NCBI GenBank assembly: GCA_903813345.2
Contig: CAIIXF020000008.1
Location: forward strand, 10,941,278 to 11,005,277
Length of the DNA: 64,000 nt
Direction of reading: 5' to 3'
DNA from: Owenia fusiformis
Lineage: Eukaryota; Annelida; Polychaeta; Sabellida; Oweniidae
Shown here: piece by piece, positions 23,672 to 35,600 of the stretch
Layout: every line of letters starts with the position of its first letter
Numbering within the stretch: the stretch's first letter is position 1
Position numbers and translations under genes: made by a program
The notes under the pieces: generated by a model
What the model was told of the DNA's origin: nothing
Databases searched by the model: none
The model's input: only the letters and a program-made list of their open reading frames with translations

Positions 23672-26600
23672 GTATGTTTTAATATAAATTAACTTAAAGC
23701 TATATGTTCACCAATTATTGGACTCATAATTGTAATGAAATGGGGTGAAGTTTAACAAGACTATAATGTTTCATTGAAAAAATATCCATGAATATTGGGA
23801 TTACTATAGGTAAAAAATTAGTCAGTTAAGACTTAGTTGAATTATGTTGGGCAAAGTCATCGAGGCCTTAATGGCCTGATTGATGCTTGTTTTGCTTTTT
23901 TATTCAAATTATACATATGTATCTATCTCTTAATTGATTAAATGCTGCAAAAAATGTTGACCATTTTAGTTTAATCAGATTCTACAATCTCAATAAAGTT
24001 TGTATGTTACAGACATATCCACCAAATAGATGCCGTTTTGTTATCATATCCTGACCACTACCACCTTGGGGCACTACCATACCTTGTTGGAAAATGTGGC
24101 TTATCATGCCCTGTATATGCCACTGTCCCTGTTTATAAAATGGGGCAAATGTTCATGTATGACATATACCAGGTAAAATATCCATTAAAAATTATCCAGA
24201 GAAAATTTAGTTCTGTTGATTCATAGAGTACAAATGAAGTTACTTTTTAATATATGAGAGAAATTTCTTTAAATGAGAAAATGTTTAAATATGAAGGTAT
24301 CATTCTAGATGTGCCTATGAAGTTAACATGAAAAAATAATGTAAATAAACTACTAGAGAAATACCTCGACCATTTATTTTCAGTCTCACCACAACTCTGA
24401 AGATTTCACTCTCTTCACTTTGGATGATGTTGATCAAGCCTTCGAGAAAATCATTCAACTGAAATACTCGCAAACAATTAGTCTAAAAGGTAACATTTTT
24501 GTTTCTTAATGCAAGGCCAATTTTGAATATACTTGAGAATTGACAAAATAAAAGACAGCTGTGAGAATTTAAGCAGAACCATAAATAAGCTTAAAAAACA
24601 TTCTGCACCACCTAATGAACCTGCTGGATCATTCTGCCAAATTTAGCCAGTTGTGTTTTGGACAGAGGGTATTTCCAGATCATTTAAACAATTGTGTACA
24701 TTTAGGCTCATGCACAATCTCTAAGTAAACTAAATACAATGATAACTAAGTTAATGGGACTCCCTGTGATCATGAGGTCCAAGTCAACCCATCAAAATAC
24801 ATTTTACATGACTAGGACTTTATTTTCATCATAAAGGCATCGAGCAAAAAGACAAACCTTTTTTAATGGTCTGAATATACAGACAATCCAAGATATAATT
24901 GTCTGAAATTGACTGCAGTATGCAGTCAATTTCATGGAAACATGATTGAGGTAAACTCAAATGAAGTTGATACATTATTTGACATACCAGGCCAGTGTAG
25001 AGCGAAGTATACAGCGAAGTATAATCTTTTTTACAATGTGGAACAATACTTACCCTTTGAATTTGTTTGATATATTATATCATTAACATGATAAATCATG
25101 ACATCTCATTTCTTCTCAGCCCTTTCAGGTGAAACAGAAAGATGCTATGAGTATTAAAATGTGAAATCATATATTTTTTATGATTTCAGGGAAAGGTCAT
25201 GGTCTTCAAATCACTCCTATAGCTGCTGGTCACATGATAGGTGGCACTATATGGAAGATTGGCAAAGAAGGAGAGGAAGATATTGTTTATGCTGTTGATT
25301 ATAATCACAAGAAAGAGAGGTAGTATGATGTACAGGGTGATTCCAAAATGTTATTTAATTTGGGTCAAACAAACAGTCAAACTCTTTGTTGATAAGATTA
25401 CCACCTGCTAAAACTGCTTACCTATGCAACTTGAAATTTTTACAGCTGCAAGAGCAGACAAGTGCCAACATCTGATTCTGTTTAGGGCATTCTGGGTAAA
25501 TTGCTTGGTGACCACTTTGAATTTTTCCATAAATCTTGTCATCAAAATTCAAGAAAACCACTTATCAGTTCAACTTCAAATTTTTATCAACCATATGGCA
25601 AGATCTGATTAGGTATTGTGTATGCTGGCTAACTTACATGGTTGTCATTTTGAGATCTTTTTTTGAATCAAATATTTGTGATCGACCAGGCATCCGTCCA
25701 TCCGTTGGTCTGTCCGTTGGTCCAACCGTCTGCACAAATTAAAACTGCTATTCGGATTGAGTCATATCCACATTCATTTTATGCATATCCATAATGCCTA
25801 TTTGACCTATCATCGCCATTTCCCAAGTTTGCCCAGTTTGAGAAAAGTCAAATTCTCTGTAAATACTAGACACTTTGTTGAAGTAGAACTTTCAAATAAC
25901 TTGTAGTAGTTGCTGTATATGCAACTTATGCCTGTTTGACATATCATCACCATTTCTTAAGTTCTTTCTGATTTCCGAGAAATTGCGGATTTTGACATCA
26001 AAAAGTCAAATTAATTGACTAACTGAACAATTGACTAACTGAAACTGATAGGCAAATCTGACTTGAGAAACTGAGTACTGAGTAACTAAATAATCAATTT
26101 GAAAAATCAACTTTTTTTTGGATGTAAATTTTGGTCAACTTAATCATAAAAGACCTTTTAAGCTCTGAATAAGTAAAATGTTCAAGGTCAAAGGTCCTAA
26201 AACTAGACTACAAATCAAATTCAATAATTTTGTATGAAAATCACGATATACATTTTCTCTGAAGGTTCTACACTGTGTGAGCACAGGGCCGTGGGTCCTT
26301 TATTTAGTTCAGATATGTTTTGTAAAAGTTCATTTGGGTATATAGGATTTAGAAATATAGTTGAACAAATTGTTTTAATTTTGTTTAAGTGATTTATATA
26401 AGACATTTTAGATTTGTTTATTTTGTTCACTAACGTTTTTCCAACATTTTTAAAGTAGTTATTAAATCCATCAGCTATTGCTTGCTTATTTTCTGTAATT
26501 GACCCATCAATCATCATTTTAAAATTGTCAATTTTATTGAATTTCTTCCTACCAAGTACTTCATTTATGATAGTCCAAGTTTTCTTGATATTTCCATTTA

Positions 26601-29600
26601 AGAGATCTACATTATGAAGATATGACTTACAGTCATTCTTGGTTTCGCCGTCATGAGATACACAGTACTGTCATGACTCATAAAACGAAAAAACAATTAT
26701 TGATTTTCCTAATCTTGGAAAATTGAGGTAAAAATAAAATGCACTTTAAAAATACCATTTACCACCATATAGAGAAACAATCAACTAAACTAAAATAATC
26801 TGTTGAGGTGTACAATTTACCCAGTATACCCATATCAAGGTCAGTGGTTGAGAATGTAACATACTTTAACAAAGACGAGATTAAAATTTCCAAATTGATT
26901 CTTAATTAAGATGAATGAACAAAAAGATTCAGTGATTGTTTTTGTTTAATTTATTTGGAAATCGGCACATTGATAGAACATAGGTGGCGCTGCAGTGTTG
27001 TGTCACATAGACCACTTGTATTGTATGGAATGGATTTGGACTGAAAGTAAAATATACATGTAACAAACAATCATCCTTCACTCATTAGACATGGATACAA
27101 TCATGCACTTAAATTAAATTTTTGAATTAAATTTGTATATTTTTAATTAATAAGTTAATAAGAAGAAATTAGTGAATACAATAAATAATGTCTATGTAAT
27201 ATAAGTATTGTTGCAATTTCTCTTAGAGGCCTTCCCCCTATACTCTTGTATAGCTTATTGGGGGGAGGGGGTGAGATTCATTACTGATTTATACAAGATA
27301 ATTACAAGAGTTTTATAAATAGAGAAAATACTTTGAATGAATTGCCTTCTGTGGAAGAATCTTAGTACCAGAGACTTGTCACATTAAAATATGTATCTTG
27401 ATTTCTTAGTGGATTGTATGTTGTACAGGACAGTTAAAGACAGGTTTCATTGTAGGATGGACATTTTCTGATTGATATAATCTAAATTCTAGAGATCATA
27501 TTTTACAAAAAATATTAATTCAGGCATTTTTTCCAATAGAAACTGAGAAAATGATGGCTAGTGATGGTATTATATTGGTTATAACATGTGGTATGAATAT
27601 AGAGATACCCTTGATTGATGCAATTTGCAATTTTTTAATTTGATTGCATGGTTCCAATTGATATTTTCAATAATACTCATATGCAGGAGTCTTAATATCT
27701 ACAGTGCAGTACACTTTTTACATAAAATATGCTTTAACATTATTCGTAATCTTACATATAGGTGCTATGTATAATAGTAAAAAACAATTAAATATATGAC
27801 ATTGAAGTAACACTTTTAGAACCTCAAAATATTGTTCTACTTGGGAGATGTTCATTTTAATTGAAGTCGGAATTGCACTCAGTTTTGAACAAATAACTGA
27901 ATCAACCAGGCGCCAGATTGAAAATTGGAGTAAATATGACCCAGGCCTTTTGGAGGTGTTCAACCTACAGAAGTTCATTCACATTAAAACTATGTGTATC
28001 TGGATCTTGGGATATGTATACTTATGGAGTTTTCCACCAGGTTCTGCTGTATTACAATTTACAATATCCGTTCCATTTCTTTAATGTACTGGTGAATGTA
28101 CTAAGAGTCTTGTGATTCTTCTTCATATTGCAATCGTTTATCCCTTTCAATTTTCATAAGACAAAAGTTCAAAACAATTGCAAAAAAACATAAAATAGAT
28201 GTCAGAACAAAAAACCACTGCGTACATAATTCTCCATAACAAGTTTGTGATCCAGGTGGACTATAGGTTTCATAATTCAAAGCAAAAAGCTTTTGAAATA
28301 AAACCATTCCAACTGCATGGCCAACCGTCATTAAACCAGTATTTTGTGCAAAATATTTCATACCAAATAGGTCAACAGTGATAGTATATACTTGTACATA
28401 AAAGAAGGCAAAGGCCATGACTGCCATTGCAGAGGCACTCATCAAACCAGCAAAGCATTGGTTAAAAAATACCAAGACTATTTGACTTATACATGTGAGT
28501 GTTACAGGGAATAAAAGAGTTGATGATTTGGGAATGTCTGGCCATTTTTGCGAAATGTAATCTTGTACCGCTCCGCCAATTAATCGACCAATTGATGCAA
28601 GGATTGGAATTGTCACTGTGAAGGCTATTGCATTGATGTGAACCTGTGCAGATTTCACAAGAGTTGTAATATTATTTGTAAGAGTTCCACCAGTGCCCCC
28701 AGTGATTATGCAGATAAATAGTATGCTATAAAACTGAGGTGTTTTACTGATTTGCCACCACTTCATTTCTTCAACTATTGGTTGATTTGATATCTTTTTT
28801 CCAGCAATTGGAGTTGTTTCATTCATTTCATCACTTCTATTGTAAAGCGTAACATTCTGGAGTGTATTTCTTTCTGCTATTTTATTTTCATTTGTATCAA
28901 TCAATTCTAGTTGGCCAATATCATATGCAGCTGTTACTTCAGGAAGTGTCTCTAGCATTACAACACCAAATGTATTTATACAAACTGATAATACAGCTAG
29001 CATAAGCAAGAACTCTGCAAGCTTTTGGTTCTCTGCATCTTCAATGTGTCCTTGAACAAACAATCCTCCATAGAGGGCGCTAAATATTGCAGGGCTTATT
29101 CCAAATACAGCTTGGAGGAGGCCAAGTATCTTGCCAGTATGCTTTCTGTCAAAGTTCTTGCAATTCACCACTCCTGATGCTGTATATATAAATTGAGTTC
29201 CAACTGATGCCATAAAATAAAAAGCACAAAAAAGCCAACTTTTTGAAGTGAAGAATATCCTAAAGTTTGTTGCTGTCGACATGAGTCCAAATCCTAAGGC
29301 TGTGAGAACAAGTGAGATTATACATGATACTCTTGGACCAAAAAGGTCAAAGACAATTCCTGCTGGAAAGGAGAAACAAAATCCCAAATCGCCACTAGAT
29401 GCAATATATTCCAGTTCAGTTTGAGTATAGTTGAATGCATGTTTCAGGGCAATTGCATATGCATTAAAAGTAAACACAATTCCTAACATGAAATATGCCA
29501 GAATCCCAATACTCAGTGACACATACTTCTGTAGTTTTCGGTTTTTTAAATCCATGATGGGAAAACATACTGTCACATTACTAGTCCATGCTGTAATCCA

Positions 29601-32600
29601 TATTCAGGTCAATGAGAAAAATAATTGATTCACAAATAATTTACATACCTATACATAAATACATACATTGTACATCAGTTAAGACTGATATACAGCATAC
29701 ACAAATGTGAATGGTATATTTTGTTCAGTGAAGCTGATAGTGTGCACAGGGTGTAACAGTATGCATGTTTTATTATTGACAAGTCTCCTCCCATCTCCAT
29801 GTTAGTCCAGTTGTGTTTTATTACAGATTCTTATCATAATCTGTTATTGTTACAGATGATAATCACATTGCAGGGGCGTTGGATCATATTTTTTTAAAAG
29901 GGGGGGGTGCGTTTTCCTGAAAATATATATTGAATATATTTGATATTAATAAGCAGTTGAAATGCATTTTCATGTACAAATGGATTAATAAACTCCATAA
30001 TTATCATAAAATTTTTCCAAACCTCTTCAGTACCATCCAAGAGAGACATGTTTACAACACCCGAAATAGGGTAAACTATGACAAACCCAAAATTCGAACA
30101 AATTATGGTAAAGCCTTGATATCTTTTACTGCACCATCAATTTGGAATTCATTACCTATTGAAATAACATCATCTGGAAGTATTTTTATTATGAAAAAAG
30201 AATTGAAAAACTATTTTATCAATCAATAATATCAATTTCAGATAACCATAGTGGGCATTATATGACACATTCTTAGTCACACATAGATAGTAGCATTCAT
30301 CACACAAGCAGATCCCCAATCTGTACATTTCATGATTATAACCACGGGAATATACATGAGAAGTGTCACCCGTTTACTGTACATTTGATGTTGAAATATA
30401 TATGAATAAATAAATAAAATAAATAAAAATATAGGTGGCGCAAGAACTACTTGCGTGGCCGAAGGAGGTTGCAGGCATGCTCCCCCAGAAAAGTTTTTTT
30501 GAAGACATTATTTGGCGCAATCTGAGCGTTTTCAAGGACTATAAAAATTTCTTTCTGATAAACTAAATCGGTCAAGTATACGATTTATTAGATGAATATT
30601 GATACAAGCCACGGATCCAGGATTTTGTGTTCGGGGTGGGGGCGCTTGATAATGGCTGTTAGGGAGGCGAACCATGACAAGTGAGCGCAGCTAATGAGGG
30701 CCAGATTCTCCCTACAAAAAGTTTCAAAATTGAACATCATTCGGTGCATTCTGAGCAATTTCAGAACACAATATCCTGCACATAAAATCATTACATTGGA
30801 ACATCTTTTCAAGACATTGGTTAAGGGGGGGGGGTAATCTCCCCCTGAATCCGCCATTTGGTACCCTATGGAATAATATCCTTGGTATCACTTATGATAG
30901 ATCTACCACTAACGTGTTCTTTTGCGAAAATACATTACAATTTAAAAAGTAGGCGTATATGTTGATTTCTTCGATGAAAAATGGATGGATGACTGTCAGT
31001 TTATTTTTATTGAATGCCCTGTGATCAGAAACTGAACGGAGGGGCTAGCCGAATTCTGCTAGAAAATTCAACAAAACTGCAATATTTATTTTTTTCACGA
31101 GAAAGTTGAAATAAATCACTAAATGTATAGGCATGGCACCAACGTGAAATGTTTTTGCATTGATATCTAAAACCCAGCACCTACATAGAGACTATAGAGA
31201 ACAAAAGTCCGCACCATATTTGAAAAAGGGGTTGCGTTTTCCAGAAAATATAGATGGATAGGCAAATGATTGCTTGGAAAAAGGCCACGCATCTGGGGGT
31301 CTGGAGCATGCTCCCTCATGGAAAATGTTTGTCATTGAAGACGTTATTTGGTCAATCTGAGCGTTTTTAAGGACCATAAATAGTTGTTTTCTCATATAAA
31401 GTAGCATTTTTGAAGTTTCACTGAGGAACCTTATCAAAAAAAGTTTTTTGGGCAGTTTCATAGGGTTCAAAAGGGTTACAGAATCTAATCTGTAATGCTT
31501 TGGGCGCCTAAACTAAAATTAGGCCCAAAGGATGGGTATCGATATGGCAAATTTTTTGAACACACTTTTTGTTAACAAAGTTGATTGTCAAATTGCATTG
31601 CAATGTGATAAGGAATAAAACCTCTTTCAGAAACTATTTAGTGTAAGATTTGATTGTTTTGGATTAATATTCTAATTGGTTGTATCTCAGGTATTATCTT
31701 GTTAATTAATTAACAAGATACCATTGCCACCTATCGTTTTTCGATTGAAAATAAAACTCATGATAAGTTAATTATAAACATAATCCTAGATATAAACTTA
31801 CAAACTTTCTTGTCATGAGTTAATACCCATTGATTGGAATGTGTGAATGGAGGAATCAAGTCCCAGGGGAAATAATAATTTCAACATTTTACCTTAAATT
31901 ATGACTATGACGTTTTCTTAACACATTACTTTATCTTTTACCTGAACACAACTGTGACTGTTTTATGATTTATGATGGTGTTTTTAAACAACAAACGCTG
32001 TTATTAACTAACTTCATATACAGGGTGTCCCAGAAGTAATGATAATTATGCTCTAAAATTTTTATTTGATATGGAAACAATATGAAATTCACACAAATTA
32101 AAGATCAAGATGTTAGCTTCATTTTACTATATTACATTTATTACTTTACACAAATATATTCAATGTATAGTTGCCATAGCAACATGTACGCGCATTCTGC
32201 GGAGCAGCTGTGTTTTTCATACATTTTTGAAAAACATTTCATGTTCATATGTTTCCCTGCTGTTCACATCACTACTGTAATGCTGCTACTTCATTCCTGA
32301 TATTCCTGAAGAGCATTGTACATTGTTGATTCACTTATCCACATACTGTCCTTTGCTGGAGACAATTTGTCTGTGCCTTTCCAGCCAGGATTGGAAGACA
32401 TGATCAAAACCACTGTTGGACATATCCTGCAGAGCCAACTGAACCGAGCAGCGCAATTGTCACCAAACCATTTATGCCACCTATACACAGTGGGGTTGGA
32501 CAGTCTTCTCTCGCCATATGCTTGTTTAAACTCCTTTATAATGTCACTGGGTTTACCCCCTGTCTGTCTGAAGGAATTTTATGACTGCTCTCTGCTCTAA

Positions 32601-35600
32601 TTTTTTTTCATCTTTGCTCAACGTTGGTGGAATAATGTATACCTCCCTGGAAATTCCTAGGTTATGTTCCTAAGAGTTTTCCTTTTGTGAAACCCTATAT
32701 GACATCATCATATGATGTCATAATATCAGATTAAAGTGATAATCCTGTCACAATGAGATAAATTACATAATATTAATTTATTAAACCACTATGACATCAT
32801 GCAACTGTATACAATTACCATAACAATGATTTAAAAGCTTGAAACATTATCACAGAATGACTGCTTTTCTAAACTAAGTTTGAACATTTATAATATACGG
32901 AAACTGCTCCGCAGAACGCGCATACATGTTGCTATGGCAACTATACATGAAAAATTTTTGTATAAATTCATAAATGTAATATAGCAAAATGAAGCTTATA
33001 TCTTAAACTTTAATTTGTATGAATTTCATATTGTTTCCTTGTCAAATAAAAATTTAAGAGCATAATTATGATTACTTCTGGGATACCCTGTAGTACAGTT
33101 GTTTTATTGTTTAAAACATAGCATGCAGTATTGGAATAGTCAAATATGTATATATCAACATGATTTTTAAGTTTGTTTTCACTTTTGTTTTATAATTGCA
33201 TAAAACAATTGAATAAGAGGAAAAACACATCTAGAAATATTGTTTATTAGTATATTTTATTCTTCATTCGCATTACCCAGGACAAAATGTGAAAAAATAA
33301 AAAAAAAAATAATAAAAAAAATGTGACTCCAATATTTAATTCGCGGGGTCCTGAATTCGCGATTTTATACTCATGTGGATATACGCGTACCCTTTGCATT
33401 CGTTCGACTTCACTTCTTAAAAGAGAGCTCCGTCTTCACTCTTTCAAACTAAAATAAACCTGTGAACTCACCGCGCCAATCAGTGTTCGTCGGCCAAATT
33501 TGACCGACGTTCTATATATGGTCATTCCTTCTGACGTCATCGTTGAGCCCGGAATTAACCAATGACATGCGCATATTTAATTAGAACGCATTTGGCGTAT
33601 GTTTCTTCAAGCTCGCTGATTGGTGGAAGAAAGGTCAGCGCGTAGGTCAAATGTGATTTATTACCCAAACTGTCACCGGTACCCGTCGCGGGGGCGGGAC
33701 TACTAAACTGTAATATGGTCTCTACTAGGCAGAGTGTAGTTTAACTAGACTCTGCACGCAGGATAATATACGCGAATTCAAGATGCTCGCAAATTTAACA
33801 TGTTTTACAATATATATATATATATATTTCAAATTATATTGTTACCATTCAAAAGATGATGGTCACCATTAAATTGACAATGTGTAAAATTTTTAGAATT
33901 TTTTGATGACTGGTTTAAGAGAAACGTGTGTTCAAAATGTTCCCCATATCGATACCCATCCTTTGACAAAAATCAGGACTTAAGGAAGCCATTTTCAGGG
34001 AACTTTCTCATGTACTGGTATATTGTCAATGGCAGGTTTTGTGATTGACAAGTTTCTCAAAGTTTGTCCCTTTACTTGTTCATTACTTGCAATGAATTAC
34101 ATTAATACTAGATTGAAGCATTCATTCCATATTGCTCAATATATGACAGCATCAAATATTTACTGTTTTTGAGATATTTGACGTCAAAAACCAGTAAAAA
34201 ATAATTTATTTTTCAATTTGACCAAATTTTTTGAGGAAAAACGTCTAGAAGTTGCCAGGAGTTCAAAATCTGACCTGTCACAAACTGTGCTATCTAAGTT
34301 TCTCAAAGTTTGAGATTACAAATCAAAATCAAAAATTTTGTTTGAAAATCAGGAGATGCATTCCTCTGAAGGTTCTACATTGTGTGAGCACAGGTCTGGG
34401 TCCTTTATTTTCATAAATCTTACCATCACAGTTCTGTTTAATTTGAAATTTTTACAGCTGCCAGAGAATACTAGTGCCAAGATCTGATTAGGTTTTGAAC
34501 ATGCTAGATAAATTACATGGTGCCCATTCTGTTCTTCAAAGTGTGATATTTATCTCTGTATGTCTTGTAATTACTTTTTCACCATTTTTACTTTCAATAT
34601 AAAAAACAGTACATGTTTCTGTGTCTGTCAAAGATTCAAAATATTCTGTTATACTTTGCTGTGTTTATTCCAGACATCTGAATGGATGCCAGCTCGATGC
34701 GATAGCACGTCCCCACCTCCTTATAACAGATGCTTACAATGCCACCTATAATCAGGCCAGACGTAGACAGAGAGACGAACAGTTAATGAGTATGGAAACT
34801 GTTAAATGTTGTAAAATAAAATGTAGCGTAGTCCTGCATAAAGTGGCAGTTGCGCAAATAAAGATTAGGGAGGAGGGACTAATGACTCGACTAAAATTAA
34901 ATGTAGCTTAATCCTGCATAAGTCCCTGGGATAAACCACCTCCATCGTCATGGAAAAAGTAAATTAATGTAAATTGTTGAAAATGCACAGCTTACTGAAT
35001 GTCAATGAAAATAGTTAACTCTTTACAATGAATTTGGAATAATGAGTTGCCTGTTGGCCAATAGATTGATTGCCATTTTTTAAATTGGGCAATCATGTGT
35101 TCAACCGTTGTTGAGATCCCTTGGATAAAGATGTAATAGCTTGTAAGACTTGTACAATGTATTCCCTGATGATTATGTGTCATGAGAAACATGTTTTATC
35201 TTGGGAACATCGATTTGAAATTCTTAAACATCTGATTTTACTTCTGCTCATCCTCCATTCACAGTAGTATTTTAACTCTCTCTTCGTGGTAGAAGAATGA
35301 ATAATAGACTAAATACCAGGGAAAAATAATCTTGACTTCATGGTTGAAAGTGAAAATTGATTCAGCCAAAGTGATATCATTTTTGAAATCCACTTGCTAA
35401 ATTACATCTGAAATTGTAATTTTAGATTTGTTAAAGACTCAAGGTATACAAATACATAAAAATTTACATATAGTTTTATTGTATAGACATTTGAAATTAT
35501 ATAATCCATAATCAAAAAGGTTACATGGAATTAAATTATCTGACTAAATCTGGTTTTATTTAAGAACATTTTGTATTTGACCCAAGTTACCAATCTGATG

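Larger units (their letters stand above)
25320..34673 (+). other. CPSF2 intron 4 (9.35 kb) hosting a nested gene and repeats
   Basis: It is bounded by AGAG|GTAGTA and TTCCAG|ACATCTG, whose joined codon restores arginine and keeps the CPSF2 frame. Inside are an intact antisense MFS transporter gene, two LINE fragments, a mariner with long inverted ends, one TACCC/GGGTA transposon, and two copies of the 0.93-kb repeat. Segments 26,670-28,100 and 34,413-34,673 show no further feature I can recognise. Confidence 0.9.

Noticed and set aside
29556-29576. Seven-residue N-terminal extension of the MFS transporter (491 residues)
   Set aside because: The extension begins at a GTG codon and an in-frame stop lies a short way upstream. 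The ATG at 29,555 has a strong context and fits the family start.
32316-32600. 94-codon plus frame inside the mariner
   Set aside because: It is the antisense of the transposase remnant on the minus strand.
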